Shown piece by piece: positions 31,201-39,851 of a DNA stretch of 64,000 nt. Numbering within the stretch: position 1 is the stretch's first letter; every line of letters begins with the position of its first letter. Both the position numbers and the translations under genes were made by a program. The stretch lies in NCBI GenBank assembly GCA_044866775.1, contig JBIOUG010000174.1, forward strand, positions 1 to 64,000, in the 5' to 3' direction. Source of the DNA: DASUNQ01 sp044866775 (lineage in GTDB: Bacteria; Acidobacteriota; Thermoanaerobaculia; Multivoradales; UBA5704). Under the pieces are notes generated by a model, which was not told the origin of the DNA, searched no databases, and was given only the letters and a program-made list of their open reading frames with translations.

Positions 31201-32357
31201 AAGACGACCGCGAACCGCTCCGCGTCCTGGCGCTTGAAGTCAATGCCCAGGCCGGGGCGGGAGAGGTCCGGCCGGAGCGCTCCGCTGCGCGGCGCGAGGG
31301 CGCCGTCGAAGAGCAGCCGCTCGATGCGCACATGGTCGTGGAACCACTCGACGTGGACGGCCGGCGTCATCGCGCAGCAGGGGTGGGCGTGGATCGACGG
31401 CGCGGTGTGCGCCGAGAGCGGCAACGGCGCCGCGGCGCAGAGCGCGCCGACGCGCAGGAACTCGGTGATGCCGGCGCAGCGCGTGGCGTCGGCTTGCAGC
31501 ACGTCGACTGCGCCGGCGTCCAGCATGCGGCGGAAGTAGACGAGGTCGTAGCCGTACTCGCCGGCGGCGATCGCCATCCCGGCCGGCGCGCGGTCGCGGA
31601 GGTGGCGCAGCCCTTCGAGGTCGTCCGAGGAGACCGGCTCCTCGAACCAGGTGACGCCGCAGTCGGCGACGGTCTCGGCGAAGGCGAGCGCCTGCTTGCG
31701 GGTGTAGGCGCCGTTGGCGTCGACGAACAGCTCGGCGCCGGGCCCGATCGCCCGCCGTGCCGCGCGCACCCGCTCGGGGTCCGCCGCCGAATCGCGCCCG
31801 ACCTTCATCTTGAGGCGAGAGATCCCGTCGGCTACCCAGGCGCCGAGCTGCTCCTGGAGCTGCGCGAGCGAGTACGAGGTGAAGCCGCCGCTGCCGTAGA
31901 CCGGAATTTCGTCGCGCACCGCACCGAGGAGAGTGACGAGCGGCAGCCCGAGGAGCTTGGCCTTGAGGTCCCAGAGCGCGACGTCGACGGCGGCGATGGC
32001 GGTCGAGGCGATCCCCGGCCGCCCGAGGTTGCGCACCGCCGCCACCATCGCCTCCCAGGCCGCCGGCACCGCCATCGCGTCCACTCCCGCGACCACCGCC
32101 GCCAGCCGGTCGCGGACGAGCCGCGCGGTCGCCGTGGCGGCGTAGGTGAAGCCGAGGCCGCGCTCCCCCGCCGCCCGCACCTCGACCAGCACCAGGGTGG
32201 TCGAGTCCCACGCGAGAGTGCCGTCGGACTCGGGGAAGTCGGTCGGGACGGTGTAGGCGGCGACGTCGACCCGCTCGATCGGCGCCGCGGCACCTCGCCG
32301 CAGCGCCGCCGGTGAGAGCGGCTCCACGGCCGCCGCCGGCGGCGCGACCTCGCTCAT
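31197..32357 (-). CDS. mandelate racemase/muconate lactonizing enzyme family protein (enolase superfamily)
   Basis: The 386-aa enzyme has the enolase-superfamily layout: an N-terminal capping domain (about 25-145) and a barrel with K-x-K base SRLKMKVG (near 185). Metal ligands are in FVDANGAY (Asp near 212), WFEEPV (Glu near 239) and GEYGYD (Glu near 265). A late His occurs in PLSAHTAPSIHAH (near 318). The K-x-K, D, E, E set is complete, so it should be active on a carboxylate substrate such as a sugar acid or a cycloisomerase substrate; the exact substrate is not evident. Start ATG at 32357. It ends tail to tail with the peroxidase gene on a shared CTAG and lies 21 bp past the ThDP enzyme, probably co-transcribed with it. 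Confidence 0.9.
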   Translation of the reverse strand: MSEVAPPAAAVEPLSPAALRRGAAAPIERVDVAAYTVPTDFPESDGTLAWDSTTLVLVEVRAAGERGLGFTYAATATARLVRDRLAAVVAGVDAMAVPAAWEAMVAAVRNLGRPGIASTAIAAVDVALWDLKAKLLGLPLVTLLGAVRDEIPVYGSGGFTSYSLAQLQEQLGAWVADGISRLKMKVGRDSAADPERVRAARRAIGPGAELFVDANGAYTRKQALAFAETVADCGVTWFEEPVSSDDLEGLRHLRDRAPAGMAIAAGEYGYDLVYFRRMLDAGAVDVLQADATRCAGITEFLRVGALCAAAPLPLSAHTAPSIHAHPCCAMTPAVHVEWFHDHVRIERLLFDGALAPRSGALRPDLSRPGLGIDFKRQDAERFAVVF

Positions 32358-32378
32358 CGGCGAGACTCCCAGCTCAAT

Positions 32379-34127
32379 CTACACCAGCTCCTTGACCTTG
32401 TCGGCGAGCACGGTGAGCGCGATCTTGCCACGGTTCGGCTCGCCCTTCGCCAGCGCCTCGGCGAGCTTCGCCGCCTGCTTGGCGGAGACCTTCGGCGGCT
32501 CGGGCGGCTCGAAGGGATCGACCACCGCCTCGACCAGCACCGGGCCCGGGGTCGCCAGGGCCTCGGCGAGGACGTCGCCGCAGGCCTGCGGGTCGTCGAC
32601 CGAGAAGCCGCTGCCGCCGCAGGCGCGGGCGACGCCGGCGAAGTCGATCGGCTGCAGCTCGCAGCCGTACTCGGGATTGCCGAGGAAGACCATCTGCTCC
32701 CACTTGATCATGCCGAGCGTGTTGTTCTTGATCACCACCACCTTGATCGGCAGCTCGTACTTGACGGCGGTCGCGAACTCCGCCATCAGCATCGAGAAGG
32801 CGCCGTCGCCGACGAAGGCGACGCACTGCCGGCCGGGGTGCGCGATCTGGGCGGCGATCGTGTAGGGGACGCCGTTGCCCATCGAGGCGAGGGTGCCCGA
32901 GAGCGAGAACATCTGTCCGCGCCGGGCGCGGATCTGCCGCGCGAACCAGGTGGCGACGGTGCCCGAGTCGCAGGAGACGATGGCGTCGTCGGCCAGGAGC
33001 TTGCCGAGCTCCCAGGCCACGACCTGCGGCTTCATCGGCTTGCCCGGCCGCGTGCCGCGCTCCTCCATCAGCTTCCACCAGTCGGCCATCCGCTCCTGCG
33101 CCCTGGCGATGAAGCTGCGGTCCTCGTTGCGCACCAGGAGCGGCAGCAGCCGCTGCAGCGTCGCCTTGGCGTCGCCCACCAGCCCCACCTCGACCGGGTA
33201 GCGCAGGCCGATGCGCAGCGGGTCGACGTCGATCTGCGCTCCCCGCGCCTGCCCCGGCGCGGGCAGGAACTCCAGGTACGGGAAGGAGGAGCCGGCGATG
33301 AGCAGCGTGTCGCACTCCTCCATCGCCTCCTGCGACGGCCGGGTGCCGAGGAGGCCGATGCCGCCCGTCGTGTACGGGCTGTCATCCGGCACCGCCGCCT
33401 TGCCGAGGAGCGCCTTGACGATCGGCGCCCCGAGCCGCTCGGCGAGCTGCTCGAGCTCCTCGCCGGCGCCGAGCGCGCCGCGCCCGGCCAGGATGACGAT
33501 CTTCCGGCCGCCGTTGAGCAGCTCGGCGGCGCGGTAGAGGTCCTCCTCGGGCGGCAGCGTCACGCGGCGGGCGAAGACGCCGGACTCTTTGCCGGCGGCG
33601 GCGCGCGGGGACGGCTCGCCGTCCTCCTGCTCCTGCAGGTCGACCGGGAAGTTGATGTGCGCGACGCCGCGGTAGGCGAGCGCCGCGCGGCAGGCCAGGT
33701 GCGCCACCTTCTCGACGTGCGAGACGCCCATGACGCGGGTGTTGTAGACCGCCACGTCCGCGAACACCCGGTCGAGGTCGACGTCCTGCTGCGCGAAGGT
33801 GTCGATGAGGTCGTGGTAGTGGTGGCCGGTGATGGCGAGCACCGGCTGGCCGTCGAGCTTGGCGTCGTAGAGGCCGTTGAGCAGATGGATGCCGCCCGGC
33901 CCCGAGGTGGCGAGACAGACGCCGAGCCTGCCCGTGTACTTGGCGTAGCCGCAGGCCATGAAGGCCGCCGCCTCCTCGTGCCGCACCTGCACGAAGCGGA
34001 TCTCCTCCCGCCGCCGCCGCAGCGCCTCCATGATGCCGTTGATGCCGTCCCCGGGCAGCCCGAAGACGACCTCCACGCCCCAGCCGTGGATGGTGTCGAT
34101 CAGGATGTCGGCCGCGGTCCGTCCCAT
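32379..34127 (-). CDS. thiamine diphosphate-dependent enzyme (pyruvate oxidase/dehydrogenase PoxB-like)
   Basis: The 582-aa protein is a ThDP enzyme of the acetolactate synthase/pyruvate oxidase family. The PYR domain has VFGLPGDGINGIMEAL and the catalytic Glu in RHEEAAAFMA (near 51), then a central domain, and a PP domain with the metal-ThDP motif GDGAFSMLMAEF...NN (about 440-467). GHHYHDLIDTFAQQDVDL and INFPVDLQ are typical of PoxB-like and similar pyruvate-cleaving enzymes; acetolactate synthase is less likely because no small subunit is nearby. ATG 34127 is chosen for AAAGGAGG 5 nt upstream. The last ~21 codons are duplicated at 29688-29752. Confidence 0.9.
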   Translation of the reverse strand: MGRTAADILIDTIHGWGVEVVFGLPGDGINGIMEALRRRREEIRFVQVRHEEAAAFMACGYAKYTGRLGVCLATSGPGGIHLLNGLYDAKLDGQPVLAITGHHYHDLIDTFAQQDVDLDRVFADVAVYNTRVMGVSHVEKVAHLACRAALAYRGVAHINFPVDLQEQEDGEPSPRAAAGKESGVFARRVTLPPEEDLYRAAELLNGGRKIVILAGRGALGAGEELEQLAERLGAPIVKALLGKAAVPDDSPYTTGGIGLLGTRPSQEAMEECDTLLIAGSSFPYLEFLPAPGQARGAQIDVDPLRIGLRYPVEVGLVGDAKATLQRLLPLLVRNEDRSFIARAQERMADWWKLMEERGTRPGKPMKPQVVAWELGKLLADDAIVSCDSGTVATWFARQIRARRGQMFSLSGTLASMGNGVPYTIAAQIAHPGRQCVAFVGDGAFSMLMAEFATAVKYELPIKVVVIKNNTLGMIKWEQMVFLGNPEYGCELQPIDFAGVARACGGSGFSVDDPQACGDVLAEALATPGPVLVEAVVDPFEPPEPPKVSAKQAAKLAEALAKGEPNRGKIALTVLADKVKELV

Positions 34128-34234
34128 GCGCGCCTCCTTTCCACGCTCAGGGACGGGAACGGCTGCAAGGCGGGTGCCGCGAAATCTCCACGTCCGTCCG
34201 TCCATGCCCTCGGACAACGGGAAAGGAGGCAGTC

Positions 34235-34621
34235 ATGGCATGTGGAGGACCTTTCGTAGGGCGGGCGGGCGAGACCTTTCGCTTCTGTCTCACGGACGGG
34301 GAGACGGTGTGCGCCGGGCAGCGGGTGGACACGGATACCACGACCCGCGCGACCATCGGCGGCCCGATCCGCTACACCGACCAGGAGCTGCGGCAGTGCG
34401 TCACGTGGCAGCTCGAGGAGGGGAAGCTGTACAGCCTCCTGCTCCTCTGCGTCCCGCCGGGCTCCACCATCAAGGCGCGGCTCACCGTCAGCGGTCAGAC
34501 CTTCGAGGACGAGTGCACCGTGGGCGGCAGCGGCAGCGTGGGTCCCTGGCTCATCTTCGTCGCGTCGTCCGCGGCCGCGGACGACGCCGCGGCAGAGCCG
34601 GGTGAAGGAGGTGACGCGTGA
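34235..34621 (+). CDS. hypothetical protein, beta-rich, four Cys
   Basis: The 128-aa protein has no signal peptide. It is beta-strand rich (GRAGETFRFCLTDGETVCAG, TTRATIGGPIRYTDQELRQCVTW, LYSLLLLCVPPGSTIKARLTVSG) and has an Ala/Asp/Glu-rich tail. The paired cysteines could bond or bind metal. AAAGGAGG stands 7 nt before the ATG, and its TGA overlaps the next GTG start as GTGA. The two genes therefore form a coupled unit. No family is recognised. Confidence 0.7.
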   Translation: MACGGPFVGRAGETFRFCLTDGETVCAGQRVDTDTTTRATIGGPIRYTDQELRQCVTWQLEEGKLYSLLLLCVPPGSTIKARLTVSGQTFEDECTVGGSGSVGPWLIFVASSAAADDAAAEPGEGGDA

Positions 34622-36246
34622 GGACCGGCGCCAAGACGACGACTCCTCTCCTCGCCCTGCTGCTGTTGTCGGTAGCGCTCCCGGCGCTCGGCCAGGGCAT
34701 CGCCCCGCCGGCGCCGCTGCCGGTGCCGGAGGCAACCGAGACCTTCTCGCAGTACCTGCAGCGCCTGACCAACCTCCGCGCCGGCGCCGCCGCCGACGCC
34801 GACGCCGTCGAGAAGGCGACGGCGAAGACGGTCGCCGCCAAGACCACGGCGACGGCGGCCCCCGAGGGCTTCGCCGGGCGCGTCAACGACTCCATCTCCG
34901 ACTTCCTCCCCTTCTTCCAGTTCGCCGTCAACAGCGTCAGCACCAGCGAGGACGAGAAGTCGGTGATCCTGAAGCTCAAGCCGTTCGAGCTCGGCGGCTA
35001 TGGTCCCGTCTCCGTGGCGGCCACGGCGACCGAGCCCGCCGTCTTCTCGCCCTTCGCGGAGACGATCCTCGAGCCGGCGCGCGAGGCCGAGGTGAAGCTC
35101 CTCCTCGCCGGCGTCGACGACTTCAGCGACGTGACCTGGACGGCCGAGTACGGCTACACGCGCCCGGCAAGGAGCTGGGACGCCGATCGCAAGCTCTTCG
35201 GCCGCAAGACGGCGACCTACAAGCCGCTCATCCAGGAGCTGCTGGCGGCGGCTCTCAACGAGGTCTTCCCCGAGCAGGCGGCCGAGGCCAGCGCCTTCGC
35301 CGCTCTCGCCCCCGAGATCCTGGTGCTCGGCCAAAAGATCCGCCCCGACGTGCGGAGCATCACCTTCGGGGAGATCCGCGATCTGATCGCCCGCGAGCCG
35401 ACCGTCGGGTTCACCGAAGAAGATCTGAAGGACAAGCTGAGCAAGGTCGCCGACCGCTCGCGGGCGCTCCAGGACAAGCTCAGCGCTCTCAACCTCGCCA
35501 AGCTCCCGAACCTCATCGACAACCAGCCGCAGCTCGTGCTGAAGGCGTCGTACCGCGACGCCGACGAGGTCGTCGGCCCGCGCGCGCAGGCGTACACCCT
35601 GACCTACGAGATGGGGACGCGCAACCTCAACGCCGTGCTCGGCCAGTATCGGGCGCTACGGGCCGGCGCGGGCCCGGCAGCGGCCGCCGCAGCGGCCGCC
35701 GGCGACCTCCGCCTGCGCGCCTTCACCCAGGTGACCGCGGACGAGGTCGGCGCCAGCGAGGACCGCTTCGTCTTCTCGCTCACCTACAAGGACACCGACC
35801 CCTACTCCTTCTCCCACGACTACACGGAGACGGTCACCGCCCCGGAGACGCCGCCGCTCGAGGTGTCGCGGACCGCGAGCCTCTCGCTGCCCGGCTCGAC
35901 CGAATGGGTGGGGCGCCTCACCTGGACGCGCTACCTGCGCAGCCCGAAGCTGCGGAGCACGGACCTGCCGCACGCCGAGGGAACGCAGGGCCTCCTGGCA
36001 TCGCTGCCGGCCGATCCGGAGGAGAAGCCGCGCCTGTCGTTCACCCTGGAGCACTGCCAGGCCTCGGGGAATTCGAAGCTCCAGGACCGCACCGTCGGCC
36101 GGCTGACGCTGACCCTCCCCTCGGCAGGCAACACGACGCTGCCGATCAGCATCACCTACGCCGACAAGGCGGAGTTCCTGGGCCAGCAGGACAAGACCTT
36201 CGGCGCCCACATCGGGCTCTCCTACAAGGTCAAGGGCGGGGACTGA
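34618..36246 (+). CDS. exported hypothetical protein, coupled to 34235 gene
   Basis: The 542-aa protein has a clear signal peptide (TTPLLALLLLSVALPALG, cleaved near 25). Then come an Ala-rich region (about 55-90), a segment FLPFFQFAVNSVSTSEDEKSVILKLKPF, a helical coiled-coil-prone middle (about 200-300; LKDKLSKVADRSRALQDKLSAL) and a C-terminal beta-rich region ending FGAHIGLSYKVKGGD, reminiscent of outer-membrane or surface beta proteins. It starts with GTG overlapping the upstream stop, with GGAGGTG just before. Periplasmic or outer-membrane location is inferred; function unknown. Confidence 0.75.
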   Translation: MRTGAKTTTPLLALLLLSVALPALGQGIAPPAPLPVPEATETFSQYLQRLTNLRAGAAADADAVEKATAKTVAAKTTATAAPEGFAGRVNDSISDFLPFFQFAVNSVSTSEDEKSVILKLKPFELGGYGPVSVAATATEPAVFSPFAETILEPAREAEVKLLLAGVDDFSDVTWTAEYGYTRPARSWDADRKLFGRKTATYKPLIQELLAAALNEVFPEQAAEASAFAALAPEILVLGQKIRPDVRSITFGEIRDLIAREPTVGFTEEDLKDKLSKVADRSRALQDKLSALNLAKLPNLIDNQPQLVLKASYRDADEVVGPRAQAYTLTYEMGTRNLNAVLGQYRALRAGAGPAAAAAAAAGDLRLRAFTQVTADEVGASEDRFVFSLTYKDTDPYSFSHDYTETVTAPETPPLEVSRTASLSLPGSTEWVGRLTWTRYLRSPKLRSTDLPHAEGTQGLLASLPADPEEKPRLSFTLEHCQASGNSKLQDRTVGRLTLTLPSAGNTTLPISITYADKAEFLGQQDKTFGAHIGLSYKVKGGD

Positions 36247-36316
36247 TCAAGGCCCACGGGCCGACTGCGTAGACCGTTCATTGCGCGGAGTCGTCGCTGA
36301 AAGCGTGGCCATCTCG

Positions 36317-36356
36317 CGGACCCCGAGGCGCCTACAGGCAGGCGCTTCGGGGTCCG
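36317..36356 (+). terminator. 17-bp hairpin after the 34618 gene
   Basis: CGGACCCCGAGGCGCCT and AGGCGCTTCGGGGTCCG pair with one G-T wobble around the loop ACAGGC. It lies 70 bp past the stop of the exported protein and 107 bp before the phosphatase gene. It is the strongest structure in this 216-bp gap; no T-tract follows. Confidence 0.65.
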
Positions 36357-36462
36357 CCTCAGCTCCCGACGTCACCAGCCGAACGGTTTCAGGGAGGACG
36401 GACCGGCTCGTGGCCGCGTATGCTTCGGCTTCCGGCGCGTCCCAGCCCGAAGGAGGGCCTGC

Positions 36463-38250
36463 ATGAACTTCCAGATCCGCGCCCGGCGAGCAGGCCTCCT
36501 GCTGCTCGCCGGGCTGCTGCTCACGCCCGGCGTTTTGCCGGCGGCGCCCGCCGCGCCCGGTCCAGCCGGACCAATCAAGCTCGTGGTCGTCGTCGCCGTC
36601 GACGGGCTCTCGTGGCCGCGGCTGGAGCGGTATCGGCCGTGGCTCGCGGCGGGCTTCGCGCGGCTGCTCGACGAAGGGCAGGTCGAGACCGCCTGCCACT
36701 ACGGGCACCTCAACACCGAGACCGGGCCCGGCCACGCCTCGCTCGCGACCGGGGCGCCGCCGCGGGTGCACGGCGTGGTGGCGAACCGCTGGTTCGAGGC
36801 CAATCCGGACGGCTCCGGCGGGCTGGTCGCCGTCTATTGCACGGACCAGCAGCTCCCGCCGCACAGCAAGCCGCCGGCCAAGATCGCGGGGCCGGTCAAG
36901 CTGCGGGTGCCGACGCTCGGCGATCGGCTGGTCGAGGCGAGCCCGCGGTCACGGGTGGTTTCGCTCTCCGGCAAGGACCGGAGCGCCATCTTCCTCGCCG
37001 GCCGGAACCCCGGGCACGTCGTCTACTGGTACGACCGCGACAGCGGCCGCTTCACCAGCTCCGCCGCCTACGACGCCTCCGGCGACGCCGGCCGCGCCGC
37101 CGCGGACCTGGTGCGCCAGTTCAACGCGTCGCGGGCCGGCTGGCAGCTCCTGGCGCGCTTCCGCACGACCTGGAGCCCGCTGCCGGAGCCGCCCGCGGGG
37201 CCGGACCTGCCGCGCCCGGCGTCCAACCTGGCGCGCTTCCAGATGCCGGACCTCGGCATCGGCTTCGACCACGACCTGACCCGTGATCCGCGCGGCTACT
37301 TCAACGCCATCTATTTGAGCCCCTACCAGGACCAGCTCCTGACCGACCTCGCCCTCGCCGTTCTCGCCGAGCCGCGGCTGGCGCTCGGCGGGCGCGGCGT
37401 GCCGGACCTCCTCGCGCTCTCCTACTCGGCCCACGACGTCGTCTCGCACAACTTCGGCAACGAGTCGGCCGAGGAGCTGGACGCGCTGCGCCGGGTCGAC
37501 CGCGAGCTGGGGCGGCTGCTCACGCGGCTGGATGCGATCGCCGCCGCCGAGCCGCGCGGCCAGGTGGTCCTGGCGCTCTCGTCCGACCACGGCTTCGGCG
37601 CGCTCCCCGAGGTCGTACGACGCGAGAGCCAGAGCCGCACCGGCGGGCGCCTGCTCGCCCCGGACACCACCTCCGACAGCCTCACGAGCGCCTATCCCAA
37701 CGTCCAGGAACGCTTGAACGGCGCCCTCGCCGAGGAGCTGTGCCTGGCCCCCGGCGCCCAGCCCATCTTCGGCATCGAGGGCTGGACCCTGTCCTACGAC
37801 CCGCGCCCGATCCGCTCGCGGCCGGACTGCGCCGCGCCGGAGCGGCTGCTGACCTTCGCCGACGTCGACCGCGTGCTCGAGACGACCGTCCGGCGCCTCT
37901 TCGGCGCCGAGGTGAGCGGCGTGCTCCTCAACTCCCGGCGCGAGCAGTGGCCGGCCGGCGAGGCCGCCGTGCCGTTCGCGCAGAACGACTTCGACGCCGA
38001 GCGGTCGGGCAACGCCTTCCTCGTGCCGCGCGAGAACGTGCTGATGGCCTTCGACGCCGCCCGCGGCTCGGGGCACGGCTCGCACTTCGCGTACGACACG
38101 CACGTGCCCCTGATCTTCTGGGGCGGGCCGTTCCGGGCGGGCGAGCGGACGACCGCCGCGGCGCCGTACGACCTCGCGCCGACCCTCGCCGACCTGCTCG
38201 GCATCACGCTGCCCGACGCCGCCGGCAGCTCGCGTCTGCCGGCGCCTTGA
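36463..38250 (+). CDS. alkaline phosphatase superfamily protein (PafA/NPP-like)
   Basis: The 595-aa exported enzyme has a signal peptide (about residues 1-30). VVVVAVDGLSW holds the first metal-binding Asp. HLNTETGPGHASLATG provides the Thr nucleophile region (near 85-88) of PafA-type phosphatases. Later metal ligands are in SYSAHDVVSHNFGNES and LALSSDHGFGALPE, and the last His is in HVPLIFWGGPF. Such enzymes release phosphate from monoesters, or cleave nucleotide diesters, in the periplasm. GAAGGAGGG precedes the ATG. No Pho regulatory box is evident. It is convergent with the VOC gene 27 bp away. Confidence 0.9.
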   Translation: MNFQIRARRAGLLLLAGLLLTPGVLPAAPAAPGPAGPIKLVVVVAVDGLSWPRLERYRPWLAAGFARLLDEGQVETACHYGHLNTETGPGHASLATGAPPRVHGVVANRWFEANPDGSGGLVAVYCTDQQLPPHSKPPAKIAGPVKLRVPTLGDRLVEASPRSRVVSLSGKDRSAIFLAGRNPGHVVYWYDRDSGRFTSSAAYDASGDAGRAAADLVRQFNASRAGWQLLARFRTTWSPLPEPPAGPDLPRPASNLARFQMPDLGIGFDHDLTRDPRGYFNAIYLSPYQDQLLTDLALAVLAEPRLALGGRGVPDLLALSYSAHDVVSHNFGNESAEELDALRRVDRELGRLLTRLDAIAAAEPRGQVVLALSSDHGFGALPEVVRRESQSRTGGRLLAPDTTSDSLTSAYPNVQERLNGALAEELCLAPGAQPIFGIEGWTLSYDPRPIRSRPDCAAPERLLTFADVDRVLETTVRRLFGAEVSGVLLNSRREQWPAGEAAVPFAQNDFDAERSGNAFLVPRENVLMAFDAARGSGHGSHFAYDTHVPLIFWGGPFRAGERTTAAAPYDLAPTLADLLGITLPDAAGSSRLPAP

Positions 38251-38277
38251 AGGCGGGGGCCTCGGGAGCCCCTCAGC

Positions 38278-38667
38278 CTACGATCCTGCGGGTCGACTCT
38301 GGACGGAGAGGATGTTGCCGTCCGGGTCCTTGAACCACGCGACCTGGAAGTCGCCCGCGGAGTGGACGTCGCCCTCGCGGGTGAGCCCCGGCATGTCGTC
38401 GTAGTGCTCGAAGGTCACGCCGTTGGCCTTCAGCTCCTTCACCGTCGCCTCGACGTCCGCGACCTCCCACAGCGCGGCGGTCCCCTGGTTGGTCCCCGCG
38501 AACTCCGAGCGATAGACGCAGAGGGTGCTGCCGTCGCTCCGATAGACCACCGCCTCGCTGGACGCGTCGCCGACTCGTGCGAGCCCCAACGGCCCTTCGT
38601 AGAACTTCGTCGCCACCTCCAGGTCCTTGACCGGGAGCATCGGCTGTACGGGTGCGTCTCCTAACAT
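38278..38667 (-). CDS. VOC-family (glyoxalase-like) protein
   Basis: The 129-aa single-module vicinal-oxygen-chelate protein begins VQPMLPVKDLEVATKFYEGPLGLAR. The middle has YRSDGSTLCVYRSE, and the end has FQVAWFKDPDGNILSV, with the family's F-x-D-P-d-G-N signature. Members bind a metal and act as glyoxalases, dioxygenases or resistance proteins. The N-terminal ligand His is absent (VKDLEVAT), so catalytic identity is open. AAAGGAGAG lies 6 nt before the ATG. It is divergent from the CHAT gene. Confidence 0.88.
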   Translation of the reverse strand: MLGDAPVQPMLPVKDLEVATKFYEGPLGLARVGDASSEAVVYRSDGSTLCVYRSEFAGTNQGTAALWEVADVEATVKELKANGVTFEHYDDMPGLTREGDVHSAGDFQVAWFKDPDGNILSVQSRPAGS

Positions 38668-38756
38668 TGCGCTCTCCTTTCCACGCCGGCCCAGGCAGAA
38701 CAGGAGGCAAGGAACGGGCCAAGGTCGCTGGATACGCTAAACTGACCGCCTCCTCG

Positions 38757-39851
38757 ATGAACGACTCTCTCGACCTCTCGATCCTCGACGGGGGCAGCGA
38801 GCAGTTCGCGGTGCTCTACGCGCGCTGCGGCGGCGACATGGCGCTCGGGCGGCTGCCGTTCGGCGCCGAGCTGACGGACCTCGCGAGCTTCCGCGACCGC
38901 ATCGAGCAGGCCGCCCGCGGCGTCGAGAGCCGCCCCAAGCCCGCCGACCTCGCCGACTACGGCCACCGGCTGTTCTCGTTCACCTTCCGCGACGACGACG
39001 TCAAGAAGGTCTACAACCTGCTGCCGCAGGGCAACGTCAGCATCCACATCATGAGCAACCAGGCCGAGCTACAGAAGCTGCCCTGGGAGTTCCTGCAGGA
39101 GCCCGGGCAGAGCCGCGGGCCGCGCCGCAGCCGCTCGGTGGTGCGCATCGTGCCGACGGTCGGCAAGCCGCCGCCGCCGCCCCCGCGCTTGGGCGCGACG
39201 GTGCGCGTCCTCTTCGTCTCGGCGGCGCCCGCCGACCAGGAGCCCGTCGACTTCCAGGTCGTCAAGGGGGCGATCGAGCGCGCCTTCCGCGCCAAGTGGC
39301 GGCCGGAGTGGTCGGAGCGGTTCACGATCGAGGCCGTGGACGGCGCGACGCGCGACAGCCTGCGCTCGGCGCTGGCGCGGCGCGACTACGACATCCTCCA
39401 CTTCTCCGGTCACGGCGACGTCGACGCGCAAGGCCGGGGCCGCCTCCTGCTGGTCCACCGCAAGACCGGGAAGACCGACTTCCTCGATTCCGAGTCGGTC
39501 TGCAAGCTGCTCTGCGAGCGCGACCTGCGGCTGGTCATCCTGAGCGCCTGCGACACGGCCAAGGGGGACTTCCGCGACGACTTCGCCGTCGTCGCCCAGG
39601 CGCTCGTCCGCGGCGGCATGCCGGCGGTCATCGCCAACCAGATGCCGGTCAAGAACAAGTCGATCGCGCCCTTCGTCGGCGCCGTCTACGAGAGCCTGCT
39701 GGTGGACGGCGACATCGATCTCGCGGTCGCCGAAGGGCGCATCGCCCTCGACCTCGAGGCCGCGGCCCAGGACCCCGACACCGCCGCCATCGAATGGGGT
39801 ATCCCGACGCTCTACCGCCACTACCGGGCGGCGCAGCTCTTCACGCCATGA
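38757..39851 (+). CDS. CHAT-domain caspase-like protease
   Basis: The 364-aa protein has an N-terminal ~130-residue region with the TIR/effector-adjacent fold often seen before CHAT (FRDRIEQAARG, SFTFRDDDVKKVY, HIMSNQAELQKLPWEFLQEPG). The CHAT protease domain has the catalytic His in DILHFSGHGDVDAQG (near 219) and the Cys in LVILSACDTAKGD (near 265), then AQALVRGGMPAVIANQMPV. CHAT proteases are bacterial caspase-hemoglobinase-fold peptidases that act in death-like or phage-defence modules. ATG 38757 gives a natural N-terminus; a TAAACT at 38738-38743 suggests a very short leader. Its stop overlaps the next start (ATGA), making it gene 1 of a three-gene operon. Confidence 0.9.
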   Translation: MNDSLDLSILDGGSEQFAVLYARCGGDMALGRLPFGAELTDLASFRDRIEQAARGVESRPKPADLADYGHRLFSFTFRDDDVKKVYNLLPQGNVSIHIMSNQAELQKLPWEFLQEPGQSRGPRRSRSVVRIVPTVGKPPPPPPRLGATVRVLFVSAAPADQEPVDFQVVKGAIERAFRAKWRPEWSERFTIEAVDGATRDSLRSALARRDYDILHFSGHGDVDAQGRGRLLLVHRKTGKTDFLDSESVCKLLCERDLRLVILSACDTAKGDFRDDFAVVAQALVRGGMPAVIANQMPVKNKSIAPFVGAVYESLLVDGDIDLAVAEGRIALDLEAAAQDPDTAAIEWGIPTLYRHYRAAQLFTP

